A stretch of 64,000 bases of DNA from Stieleria sp. JC731 (GTDB taxonomy: Bacteria; Planctomycetota; Planctomycetia; Pirellulales; Pirellulaceae), in assembly GCF_020966635.1 (NCBI RefSeq), contig NZ_JAJKFQ010000005.1:124001-188000 (forward strand). The letters are read 5' to 3'. A program made the position numbers and the translations under genes. Positions 17,939-25,978 of the stretch are shown in pieces. Position 1 is the stretch's first letter, and the number at the start of each line of letters is the position of its first letter. The notes beneath the pieces were generated by a model. The model was not told the origin of the DNA, made no database searches, and saw only the letters and a program-made list of their open reading frames with translations.

Positions 17939-17966
17939 CCCGGAACTGAAGGAGGTTCAGTCCGGG
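17939..17966 (-). terminator. Hairpin abutting the cheW stop codon
   Basis: CCCGGAACTGAA and TTCAGTCCGGG pair over 11 bases with one unpaired base and a GGAGG loop. The element begins at the first base after the cheW stop. Lack of a U-tract suggests an attenuator or 3'-end protector rather than a strong terminator, separating cheW from the downstream receptor gene. Confidence 0.45.
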
Positions 17967-18482
17967 CTACATCGATATGGTTTCAGCCCCGATCAAATCT
18001 TCCATGTTCAGCAACGTGATTAGACGTTCGCCCGATTTGGCGATGCCGGTCATGAAAGTCGTGTCGGCTTGGCCACCAAGATCAGGTGCCGATTCGATGT
18101 TCTCTTCGGCGACGTTCAGGACGTCGCTTACCGCGTCGACAACCAGGCCGATCACTTTCTCACCGATCGTGACGACGATGATGACGGTGAACTGGTTGTA
18201 GTCGACTTGTGGCATCGCGAACTTTGCACGCAAGTCGATGATGGGGACCACGGTCCCACGTAGGTTCATAACGCCGCGGATGTAGTACGGCATGTTGGGG
18301 ATCGGTGTGATCCGCGACAGGCCTTTGATTTCTTGAACGCGCAGGATCTCGATGCCGAATTCCTCGTCCTGCAGTGTGAACGTCAGGAACTGGTTCCCTT
18401 CGGTCGACAGGTCAGTCATTTCAGCGATTTGGGCGATCTCGGCCGCCTGTTCAAGTAGTTCTTGTTCTTGGGTGATGGTCAT
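17967..18482 (-). CDS. cheW: CheW, chemotaxis coupling protein
   Basis: CheW links receptors to the CheA kinase. The 171-residue product is one CheW domain: FLTFTLQDEEFGIEILRVQEI opens the first beta sheet, followed by the LSRITPIPNMPYYIRGVMNLRG block and VVPIIDLRAKFAMP, both hallmark CheW motifs. The C-terminal part contains VIGLVVDAVSDVLNV, also canonical. The extra 25 N-terminal residues are acidic and helical. Its position directly after cheA and before an MCP is the standard operon order. A hairpin touches its stop codon and may reduce expression of genes downstream. The function is confident. Confidence 0.96.
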   Translation of the reverse strand: MTITQEQELLEQAAEIAQIAEMTDLSTEGNQFLTFTLQDEEFGIEILRVQEIKGLSRITPIPNMPYYIRGVMNLRGTVVPIIDLRAKFAMPQVDYNQFTVIIVVTIGEKVIGLVVDAVSDVLNVAEENIESAPDLGGQADTTFMTGIAKSGERLITLLNMEDLIGAETISM

Positions 18483-18555
18483 CGATTTACCTATCCATAA
18501 AGCCCTGATTCGTTAGATCTGTTCGTTGGATTGCGACGTCAAATCGCGTTTACAA

Positions 18556-20529
18556 CTACCTTGTCAAAGACTTCAGACTGACGATGTCGAGGATCAGGGC
18601 CACGCGCCCGTCTCCCAAAATGGTCGCCCCTGCGATTCCATTGACTTTGCGGAAATTCGCTTCGAGGTTTTTAATCACGGCCTGTTGCTGGCCGATCAGG
18701 TCGTCCACCAACAGTGCGAATTTCGTATCGTGATCTTCCACAATCACTAGCAAGCCTTGGCACGGATCTGACTGGGCTTCGGTGATGTTCAAGATCGAGT
18801 GGAGGTGCAAAATCGGAACGACTTCGCCACGGACCTGAACAACATCCATGTTGTTTGCCAGTCGCTTGACTTCGTTCTTGCGAGGCCGGAACGATTCGAC
18901 AACTGACAACAGTGGGATCACATAGACTTCTGAACCCAGGCTGATCAACAAGCCATCCAAGATGGCCAGCGTCAACGGCAACCGGACCGTCACTGTCGTG
19001 CCGATGCCGGGTTGCGAGTTCAGTGTCACACTTCCTTTTAGTTCTTCGATATTCCGGCGGACCACGTCCATTCCGACGCCACGTCCCGACACGTCGGTGA
19101 CTTGTTCGGCGGTCGAAAGGCCGGCGTGGAACACAAGTTCGCAGATCTCCTGCTGCGAAAGCTTGTCATCCTTATGAACGATGCCGCGATCGATCGCTTT
19201 CTGGCGAATCCGATCGAGGTCCATTCCTTTACCGTCGTCTTTCAACTCGATAAAGATATTGCCACCTTGATGGTAGGCGCGGACCGAGATATGGCCTTCG
19301 GCGGGCTTTCCGGCGGCAACACGCTTTTCAGGTGTTTCGATACCGTGGTCGACCGAGTTTCGGATCATGTGAATCAGCGGGTCACCAATTTGGTCAACCA
19401 CCGTCTTGTCCAACTCGGTCTCTTCACCAGAGACTTCGAAGTTGATTTTCTTTCCGAGACGGTTGCTGAGGTCACGAACGATTCGTGCCATCTTCTGGAA
19501 CGTTGCCGCAACCGGAACCATCCGCAGCGACAAGCTCTGTTCCTGTAGATCACGGACGATCTTGCTGAGCTGAACGATGGCAGCCGAATCGGTTCCACCG
19601 CTGATTTCGGCCCACTCCTGTTCGACCATACTGATACCGATGACCAGTTCGCCGATTTGGTTGATCATGCTGTCGAGTCGTTCGCCGTTGACTCGAACCG
19701 ATTCTCGTTGAAGTGTTCCGGATGCCTTTGCCGCTGGGGCTTTTCCGTCGGCCTTTGCAATAGCAGTCGTTTCCTCTTGCTCATCAGCAACGGGTTCTTC
19801 AGCAGCAGGCGGTTCAGGCTTATTGAATTCGACGGTGGTTTCATCATCGACGAACATGAACACGTCCTGCAGTTCGCTTTCATCGCGATCTGATTGAAGT
19901 GTCAACGTCCAAGCCAAGTAGGATGATTCTGGGTCCATCTCGGCAATGGATGGCAGCTGCGACCAATCGAGCTTCATTTCCGAAACGGTGCCACATTCTT
20001 CCAGATCGCGCAGCAGCAGCAGCGGATCAAGTCCGAGGTGAAAAAAGTGGCTCGATGGGCGAAACAGAACGTCGTAAACACCCGAGCTGGGTTCAGCGGC
20101 AGCCTCGGCCGGTTGATCATCGTCGCCGGAGGCGTGTGAGCTTTTGCCACCGTTGATTTCTTCAAGGCGGGCGACGACTTCGGCGGTATTCGTCGGTTCG
20201 GCAGTTCCATCGCGGGCTGCGGATAGCAATCCGCTTAGCACATCGACGGAAGCGAGCAACACTTCGGTTGTTTCGCTGGTGACTTGGATTTCTCCATCGC
20301 GCATTCGGTCCAGCAAGCTTTCGAGCACGTGGGTGAACTCGCCAACTCCGTGAACGCCGAAAGTGGAACTCGCTCCTTTGATGGAGTGTGCGGCGCGAAA
20401 AATTGTATTGAGCAGTTCCGTGTCGTCGGGTGTACTTTCGAGCTGCAGCAGGGCAGCTTCCATGTTTTCGATGTGCTCGGAAGCTTCATCGAAAAACGAC
20501 TCCAGGAACTGACGCATGTCGACCTTCAT
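18556..20529 (-). CDS. cheA: CheA, chemotaxis histidine kinase
   Basis: The 657-residue kinase autophosphorylates at His48 in the P1 Hpt domain (FRAAHSIKGASSTFG) and passes phosphate to CheY and CheB. A P2-like regulator-docking domain covers about 150-240, followed by an acidic Glu/Ala/Pro linker. The P3 dimerisation region starts at SVRVNGERLDSMINQIGELV. The P4 ATPase has N box IRNSVDHGIETP, G1 DDGKGMD and G2 GRGVGMDVVRRN. A C-terminal P5 CheW-like domain closes the protein. All key residues are present. The start at 20529 has a GGAGA ribosome-binding site. It lies 22 bases downstream of cheY and is the centre of the operon. Confidence 0.97.
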   Translation of the reverse strand: MKVDMRQFLESFFDEASEHIENMEAALLQLESTPDDTELLNTIFRAAHSIKGASSTFGVHGVGEFTHVLESLLDRMRDGEIQVTSETTEVLLASVDVLSGLLSAARDGTAEPTNTAEVVARLEEINGGKSSHASGDDDQPAEAAAEPSSGVYDVLFRPSSHFFHLGLDPLLLLRDLEECGTVSEMKLDWSQLPSIAEMDPESSYLAWTLTLQSDRDESELQDVFMFVDDETTVEFNKPEPPAAEEPVADEQEETTAIAKADGKAPAAKASGTLQRESVRVNGERLDSMINQIGELVIGISMVEQEWAEISGGTDSAAIVQLSKIVRDLQEQSLSLRMVPVAATFQKMARIVRDLSNRLGKKINFEVSGEETELDKTVVDQIGDPLIHMIRNSVDHGIETPEKRVAAGKPAEGHISVRAYHQGGNIFIELKDDGKGMDLDRIRQKAIDRGIVHKDDKLSQQEICELVFHAGLSTAEQVTDVSGRGVGMDVVRRNIEELKGSVTLNSQPGIGTTVTVRLPLTLAILDGLLISLGSEVYVIPLLSVVESFRPRKNEVKRLANNMDVVQVRGEVVPILHLHSILNITEAQSDPCQGLLVIVEDHDTKFALLVDDLIGQQQAVIKNLEANFRKVNGIAGATILGDGRVALILDIVSLKSLTR

Positions 20530-20551
20530 GGGTTTTCTCCGTCAGTTCGAG

Positions 20552-20917
20552 TTACCGTACGACCTTATTGATCACTTGCATTAGCTGTTCAGGATTGAAT
20601 GGTTTGACGATCCAACCGGTTGCCCCTGCAGCCCGACCTTCTTGCTTTTTGGAATCTTGCGATTCCGTTGTCAGCATCAGGATCGGTGTGAATTTGAATT
20701 TGGCATCGGCCCGCAGTCTGCGGATCAACGTCATGCCATCCATCACGGGCATGTTCAGGTCGGTGACGACAACCTTCACGTCTTTGCCCGCGACGTTCTT
20801 CAACGCTTCTTCGCCGTTGCCAGCCTCGATTACTTCGAAACCGGAGTCCCTCAGCGTGAAGGAGACCATTTGTCGCATTGACGTGGAGTCGTCAACCACT
20901 AGCGCAGTGTTAGCCAT
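20552..20917 (-). CDS. cheY: CheY-like single-domain response regulator
   Basis: The 121-residue protein is a stand-alone receiver domain with no DNA-binding part. It has the acidic pair in VVDDSTSMRQM, the phospho-acceptor Asp in VVVTDLNMPVMDGM (about residue 54), the switch Thr in LMLTTES and the conserved Lys in GWIVKPFNPEQL. The sequence resembles CheY proteins of the TTESQ type, which act as motor effectors or phosphate sinks. It sits between cheA and the MCP-like gene that carries a CheZ-like motif, so that neighbour could be its phosphatase. The cheY name rests on operon context. Confidence 0.94.
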   Translation of the reverse strand: MANTALVVDDSTSMRQMVSFTLRDSGFEVIEAGNGEEALKNVAGKDVKVVVTDLNMPVMDGMTLIRRLRADAKFKFTPILMLTTESQDSKKQEGRAAGATGWIVKPFNPEQLMQVINKVVR

Positions 20918-20935
20918 TTCTTCTAGAGCTCCGGT

Positions 20936-21952
20936 TTAAAACAACTCAATGTTGGAATCGTTGGAAGGTTCTTCGACTGCCACATCTCCATTGAAGATGC
21001 GACGTTCGTCATCGATACAGTAGCCAGCGGCGATCTTTTCTAACCATTCGTCAGATCGTTTCTTGGCGACACCCCGTGGCGCCTCCCCAACGATCGAGCC
21101 AAATATTTCTCGAATTTCGCCAATAGTTGCGGTCACGTGATGCATCCGTTGGCTAACAGCATCTTGGAATTGCAACGTGATCACAGATCTTGAAATGGCT
21201 CGCGCCAATTCGTCACTTGATGTCTTGGTCGAATCGAGGTTGTTCTCCAGATCGTTCTGGTACATCGCCAGGCTGGTTAACATCTCTTCCACACGCTGTT
21301 CACAAGACGCGGTTGCCTGTTGTTCAACGTTGACCAAGTTTTCGGTTTGTTCGTAAGTCGTTCGCAATGAATCGGCCAAGCGATCCACGACTTCACGGAT
21401 TCGCTTACTCGCCTCGGAGACGTTTTGTGCTAGGTCGCCCGTTTCGGACGCTACCACTGCAAACCCATCACCAAAGTCACCTGCCCGTGCGGCTTCGATT
21501 TGGCCGTTCAGCGAAACCATTCGTGATCGGTTTGCGATGTCTTCGATCTTGACCATGCAGGTCTCGACGTCTTGGACATCTTTTTCAATGGATGCCAACA
21601 TGTTCGCGGTTTCGCGAGTTGACTGACTCGTCTTTCGAACGTGACACAACAACTCTGAAACAACGTCGCGAACCTGTTCAACACCAGCGGTCGATTCATC
21701 GCGGCGTGAATCGGTCGCCTTTTGCACTACTTCTCTAGCACGTTGTGCCATGTCACCAAACGAAGTGCTCAAATTGTCGGTGGCGGAGTTCCCCTTCTCG
21801 ATCGCGTCTAAGATTTGCTTTTCCAACACTTCCAAGACGGGAAGGCACGCCGACACCTCGGTCTTCAAACCGCCGCTGCCGGGACTGCGTTTACCAAACA
21901 GTCCCCAACCGGTTTGAAGGTTTTGTATGAATCGTTTCCCAAATCCATTCAT
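20936..21952 (-). CDS. Soluble MCP-like protein with CheZ-like phosphatase motif
   Basis: The protein has 338 residues. The start at 21952 is preferred because a GGGAGG site lies about 6 bases upstream; an ATG at 22006 has none. No membrane or sensory domain is visible. The core is a degenerate MCP signalling hairpin (MVSLNGQIEAARAGDFGDGFAVVA, ~145-168), in which the canonical NLLALNAA and GRGFAVV residues are changed. Further on, LQFQDAVSQRMHHV (~260-273) aligns with the catalytic segment of CheZ (FQDLTGQ), keeping the acidic Asp264 and Gln268 at the DxxxQ spacing. I infer that it docks in the receptor array and may dephosphorylate CheY. The C-terminus is acidic and ends NIELF. Confidence 0.8.
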   Translation of the reverse strand: MNGFGKRFIQNLQTGWGLFGKRSPGSGGLKTEVSACLPVLEVLEKQILDAIEKGNSATDNLSTSFGDMAQRAREVVQKATDSRRDESTAGVEQVRDVVSELLCHVRKTSQSTRETANMLASIEKDVQDVETCMVKIEDIANRSRMVSLNGQIEAARAGDFGDGFAVVASETGDLAQNVSEASKRIREVVDRLADSLRTTYEQTENLVNVEQQATASCEQRVEEMLTSLAMYQNDLENNLDSTKTSSDELARAISRSVITLQFQDAVSQRMHHVTATIGEIREIFGSIVGEAPRGVAKKRSDEWLEKIAAGYCIDDERRIFNGDVAVEEPSNDSNIELF

Positions 21953-22014
21953 TGGGAGCCTCCCAAGACGCACTGTTGAGTCATCACAAGTTGCAAGCGT
22001 TTCCATTTCATCAG

Positions 22015-22350
22015 CTATGCGTCAGGTTCTGCGGCCACTACTTCAGCTTCTTGATCAGAAGCCGCATCATCTGAATCCGAAATGCCGAGGATCTCGTCAG
22101 CGCCGGATCGTTGGAGCGAGTTGGCAAGCTGTTCCGAAACACCAATCCACTGGACCGACTTCTCGGACTCTTCGCATGCGGCCTTCGCCGCAATCAGCAG
22201 TTGCAGAATTGATGCATCGACATCACGCGCATCAGTAAAGTCGAACTGCAGGACGTCACCGGATTGCAGGCCTTCGCGGATGGATGCATGTAGTTGCTCC
22301 GCCTGTGCCACACCGATTGATCCCGATAATGGGATGTTGATTGTTTCCAT
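22015..22350 (-). CDS. STAS-domain protein (anti-sigma-factor-antagonist-like)
   Basis: The 111-residue product is a single STAS domain, here apparently part of the chemotaxis operon. The ATG at 22350 begins the first beta strand (METINIPLSGSIG); a longer frame opens with TTG and is disregarded. LQFDFTDARDVDASILQLLIAAKAAC matches the STAS core, and the serine in DAS occupies the phosphorylatable position of SpoIIAA-like proteins. The C-terminus is acidic and disordered. STAS proteins at the head of planctomycete and proteobacterial chemotaxis operons are known, but their role is not well defined. This appears to be the first gene of the operon, with about 600 non-coding bases before it. Confidence 0.85.
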   Translation of the reverse strand: METINIPLSGSIGVAQAEQLHASIREGLQSGDVLQFDFTDARDVDASILQLLIAAKAACEESEKSVQWIGVSEQLANSLQRSGADEILGISDSDDAASDQEAEVVAAEPDA

Positions 22351-22949
22351 GCCCCCGGTCCGGTTTATCGTTGAAAACAGATAGTCAAGCTGGACTGCGT
22401 CACGACGCCTCAATTGGTTTGTCGAACGCTACCGTCAAACTTTGCAGTATCAGTGAAGTGAAATTGATCGACAGAGCGAACGCATACACACTTGATGCTC
22501 AAAACCCCTTCGAACGGTCTTGGCGATTTGGATGGGATCACCGCCAAAATCAAACCGCCTGATGGGATCTGTGCCCCTGCTCTGTGGGCCAACGATTAAA
22601 CCTAGAACGTCGCAACTTGCGCGTGAGCGAAACGGGGGTAAACCGTCGCGGTTAGGTTGAATTGTCCGAAGTTGCTTGCTCTCCCACTAAGGTTGACCTG
22701 AAGGTAGGGAAAGCCCCCTGACGCGAAGTACGCCAGGCTTGTCGCAGTTGCGAAAGAAATGATTTTCCGAACACCATTTCAACGACCAGCGATCAACGTT
22801 TGCAGACTAAGAGTTGCAGACCAACGCGCGGTCAAGAAGCTATCAAGGACACGCTATCGAAGAGTTCGAATGAGTCGCTGCGCACTGGCGCTGCTTTGTC
22901 GGGCCAATAAGCGAGCCAGTAAGCGACGGCCGAGAAACTAGATCGGGTT
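22351..22949. other. Intergenic region upstream of the chemotaxis operon
   Basis: No gene is visible in these 599 bases. It must hold the operon promoter, but I cannot place one with confidence. A small palindrome AACCG-TCG-CGGTT lies at 22641-22653. Confidence 0.6.
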
Positions 22950-23543
22950 CTATGTCAGCGAACCGTCAACCGATTTTCCGCTTGGCAGCTCGTCCTGCGG
23001 CAACGCATCTTCGCTAAGAAGATCGACTTCCAATTCCGGTGTAAGCATCGGCGACGCGTCGATGTCGCATGCATCCATCATTTCGACTATGCGATTGAGA
23101 GCACTGTTGAGCTCCATTCGCTCACGTTCATCGAGGGACTCCAGACGCGCCAAAAATTGTTCGTGCAAAGGTTGTGGTAAGTTGTTCAACCGGTTCCAGC
23201 CTTGTTCGGTCAACGCGACGAACACTTTGCGGCGGTCGACGCTCGATCGTTCCCGTTCGACGTAGCCGCCCTTCTCTAAGCGGTCCAAGATTCTCGAAAC
23301 GGTCGGTGCTGACAACTGCACGGTTTCGGCAACCATCGCAACCGTCATCTCTTGTCCCGGTTCCGCTTCGGCGATGGCACGCATGCACAACATTTGCGGG
23401 ACGCTGACGCCTGCCTGTCGACCCACGTTGCGAGAATGTTCCGAGGTCCGGCGGATGATTCGCCGGATCGCGCGGAGTATCTGAAAACCGATCGGTTCAC
23501 ATTTTGCTACGGAACCAGAAATTACTGTCGCTTCGTCTTTCAC
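22950..23543 (-). CDS. MarR-family transcriptional regulator
   Basis: The 197-residue protein is read from a GTG at 23543; no better ATG precedes the domain. It has the MarR layout: an N-terminal dimerisation helix (FQILRAIRRIIRRTSEHSRNVG), a winged helix-turn-helix (MTVAMVAETVQLSAPTVSRILDRLEKGGYVERERS) and the wing DRRKVFVALTEQG. A 40-residue acidic extension follows the usual C-terminal helices. MarR proteins are usually repressors of nearby or divergent genes that release DNA on ligand binding. The nearest plus-strand genes are a small protein and, 1.9 kb away, the carbamoyl/amidotransferase operon. Control of either is speculation. Confidence 0.9.
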   Translation of the reverse strand: MKDEATVISGSVAKCEPIGFQILRAIRRIIRRTSEHSRNVGRQAGVSVPQMLCMRAIAEAEPGQEMTVAMVAETVQLSAPTVSRILDRLEKGGYVERERSSVDRRKVFVALTEQGWNRLNNLPQPLHEQFLARLESLDERERMELNSALNRIVEMMDACDIDASPMLTPELEVDLLSEDALPQDELPSGKSVDGSLT

Positions 23544-24311
23544 TATCGATCAATTCGTTTGCACGTTTTTCAGGTGCGTCAAAGTTCCAACACTGACGAA
23601 CATTCTGCCATAGGATCGCGGCTGAACACTGACTTCGATTTGCTGGAATGACTGGTATTCAATTCGAATGTAGGAGTCGTTCACAAGAGTGCTGCCTCGA
23701 AAAGCCAAGCACTGATTGGTGGATTGTGTTGATCGATCCGGATCTGGTCGGCGTCGATCGAGCTTTACAGCGGGGTACCAAACCGGTCGAGCATTTTGCA
23801 ATTCGAATCAACTGTCCAACGCGAAGTCTAGTGACCGCAGCAATACTGTTCGAGTAGTGCTGCTTACTCGCGATGATCAGACAATGACGATCCTACAAGC
23901 TTCGAACGGGTTGGGCTTCGGTCAGACTAGGGTGACTTTCTGCGGGTTCGATTGGTGGGCTTAAACGGGTGGTTGTTTGACACCGGATCAGCGCGGTTTT
24001 CACGACTAGTTCGCCGCTACGTCAAATCTAACACGATATCGGGCCGTGTGCCGCATGCCTTTGGACCACCTCAACAATTGTCCATCACAGCACACAGCAC
24101 ACAGCCCCGTCACAGCACACGGCGGAGCAACTGCTCCAAGCAGGTCATCATCTGCATCGAGAAGTCGCAGATGGGGGGAAATCCTGGATCGGAGCCCGAA
24201 AGTTGCCGATGAAATCATTGCAGTTGCAATTATTTGTGTTGCACGTAATAATAGTAGGCCACCCTTTTCGGTTGTCGTCTCCGTTTAATGCGGGGGGCAG
24301 GCGACAGGGTG
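23544..24311. other. Non-coding stretch upstream of MarR
   Basis: About 770 bases without a convincing gene. Short frames on both strands lack start signals and protein character. Small hairpins occur (CGAGTA/TACTCG at 23851-23870; GGAGC-AACT-GCTCC near 24125), as does a low-complexity CACAGCACACAGC run near 24090-24120. Confidence 0.55.
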
Positions 24312-24503
24312 ATGGCTCAGTTTTGTTCGCAAAATTGCATCTGGCAGGGCTTCGCACTCAGTTTGCTCTGCTGCGGTTGCTCCCCTACAGCAGTTCATGA
24401 CTACGGCCCGACCGCTACAGGGTTGAGCAGTTCAGCGATGGCGAACCGAGTCGGAAAACCAAACGAGGCTTCCTGGAACCCAGGAAAGTCGCACGGGATG
24501 TGA
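24312..24503 (+). CDS. Possible small lipoprotein, 63 residues
   Basis: The frame from the ATG at 24312 encodes a short hydrophobic N-terminus (WQGFALSLLCCGCS) with a lipobox-like LLCCGC around residues 18-23. A polar Ser/Gly/Asn-rich tail of about 40 residues follows. The ribosome-binding signal is weak. It lies 44 bases before the better-supported small gene at 24548 on the same strand. Nothing else supports it. Confidence 0.35.
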   Translation: MAQFCSQNCIWQGFALSLLCCGCSPTAVHDYGPTATGLSSSAMANRVGKPNEASWNPGKSHGM

Positions 24504-24547
24504 AGCGTTCGCACCCGGATTTTTGATACGCGAATTGAGGTAAACTC

Positions 24548-24769
24548 ATGACGGAATTCACCGAGATGAAGACTTATGATGTTAAACAAATCGGTGACGA
24601 AGGCAGTCTATTGGCAACGGTCCCAATTGATGCGATCAGTGGGGAAGCTGCTGCCAAGCAATTAAAATCAGTCCCTCGTGGCACTGAGAAAATTGTCGTC
24701 TGCCTCGACGGTTCGCCCATGAACGAGATGGGCATTGACTATTGGCAGAAACGTGTAAGACGACGCTGA
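24548..24769 (+). CDS. Small hypothetical protein, 73 residues
   Basis: The start has a good ribosome-binding site: GAGGTAA ends 5 bases before the ATG. The product is soluble and mixed alpha/beta, beginning MTEFTEMKTYDVKQIGDEGS. A segment EKIVVCLDGSPMNEMGIDYWQ sits near the C-terminus, and the protein ends in a basic KRVRRR tail. There is no signal peptide or membrane segment. I recognise no family. It could be a small regulatory or nucleic-acid-binding protein, but that is a guess from composition only. Confidence 0.6.
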   Translation: MTEFTEMKTYDVKQIGDEGSLLATVPIDAISGEAAAKQLKSVPRGTEKIVVCLDGSPMNEMGIDYWQKRVRRR

Positions 24770-25411
24770 AAGTAAGCATCCGAGGCGTCGCTCTACATAG
24801 CCCTCTGATCTTCACACCGCTCGTCACGTCTTTGCAAAGGCACTCATCATCATGACCAGCGTCTCAAGGTGAATTGAACTCCGTCATTCACAGTTCAGCA
24901 GTTAGCCAGCAGTTAAATCGTTCAGCAGTGAATTGGCGGCCATGTGTAATCGGCACGTCTTCCGACCAGTCGCGGTCCGTCTTTTTTAGACATCAGCTAC
25001 GCGATTGGTGTGGTGTTCAGTCATATGGGATGAAAGGTATCCCCAATTCGCACGCTGCAGTTTCCATGCTGGTGTCAGTCCGCTGAATCAACCAGCTCGT
25101 TTCCGCTTATCTTTATCGTGCTGCCGAAGTTTCACTCCCGTTTCTATGTGTCGTTAAGTCCTATTGATTCCAATGGATCAACTGGATTGTTCCACGACGT
25201 AAGTATCTGTCCATCAAGGTCCACCAATTGAACGATCTGAACGCTAAAGCTGATCATCCAGACCGCTTTTATTGCGTTCTCGATCGTGAGGTCTCTCGTC
25301 CGCTGCGGTGTTCGAATGAAGGGATAGAAGATCGAATCATTCGTGAGTGCGCAGAGATTTAATCCAGTGAACCGACTGAAAAGATGGTCGCTGAAACAGC
25401 GACGTTGTTCT
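24770..25411. other. Intergenic region before the carbamoyl/amidotransferase operon
   Basis: There is no credible gene in these 642 bases. It should contain the promoter of the operon that begins at 25412, but no consensus -35/-10 or sigma-54 site stands out. A frame open from a GTG at 25343 extends the first operon gene and is treated as non-coding. Confidence 0.5.
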
Positions 25412-25978
25412 ATGGACATGTTGTTCACTGGCTGCAGTGATACATCGACGCTGCCCGGTCATCCGGTAACGCTGCTTCGGCTAGCAATGCTTGTTCTGTT
25501 GTCGATGTTGACCTTTGCAGCCCAGTCGCTTGCGGGTGACAGCACGACGAACAGCAATTCGAAACCCGGTGCTCAAGCACAATCTAACCCGTTGAAGTTC
25601 ACATCTTCACCCGAGCTGACAACACGTGAAGGCTACGTGACATTGACATGGAGTGCAGTCCCTGACGCGACACGCTACGAGGTGTTTGATGACGATGGGT
25701 TGGTGATGTATTCGGGAGTCTTCCCTCAGGCGTTTATCTCAGGATTACCAGACGGTGTTTATCGCTATCACGTCCGAGCGTTCTCAGCCGATGGGACTGA
25801 ATTGGCACGATCCGTTGACGCGACTGACGTCACTGTTTCTCACTGGCCTTACTATATGGTCTGGCTACTTTTTGCCGTTGGCTTCATCGTCACCGTCGCG
25901 GTTGTGACCGTGATCGTTGTCGGTGAACGCTGGTCAGAAAACGACGAACCAAGCAACAGGATGAAGGTGACCACGTGA
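25412..25978 (+). CDS. Secreted/anchored fibronectin-III-like protein, symporter neighbour
   Basis: The 188-residue protein has a signal-peptide-like region (LLRLAMLVLLSMLTFAAQSLAG). It is followed by one fibronectin type III-like beta domain (about 70-135: GYVTLTWSAVPDATRYEVFDDDG, then LPDGVYRYHVRAFSADG). A C-terminal transmembrane helix (YYMVWLLFAVGFIVTVAVVTVIVV) and a short charged cytoplasmic tail end it. It would display the domain outside the cytoplasmic membrane. The start is uncertain (ATG 25412, 25418, or later at 25484). Its stop overlaps the symporter start (TGATG), so the two are co-translated. I infer an accessory or ligand-capture subunit of the symporter. Confidence 0.65.
   Translation: MDMLFTGCSDTSTLPGHPVTLLRLAMLVLLSMLTFAAQSLAGDSTTNSNSKPGAQAQSNPLKFTSSPELTTREGYVTLTWSAVPDATRYEVFDDDGLVMYSGVFPQAFISGLPDGVYRYHVRAFSADGTELARSVDATDVTVSHWPYYMVWLLFAVGFIVTVAVVTVIVVGERWSENDEPSNRMKVTT

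Noticed and set aside
22950-23543. MarR as the dedicated regulator of the carbamoyl/amidotransferase operon
   Set aside because: It lies 1.9 kb away on the other strand with small genes between, and no shared operator was seen.
24080-24125. CACAGCACACAGC-type short repeats, considered as a CRISPR-like or satellite array
   Set aside because: Only a few imperfect short units with no spacers.
25144-25428. A 94-residue minus-strand frame before the operon
   Set aside because: No ribosome-binding site or domain, and it crosses the start of the coupled plus-strand gene.
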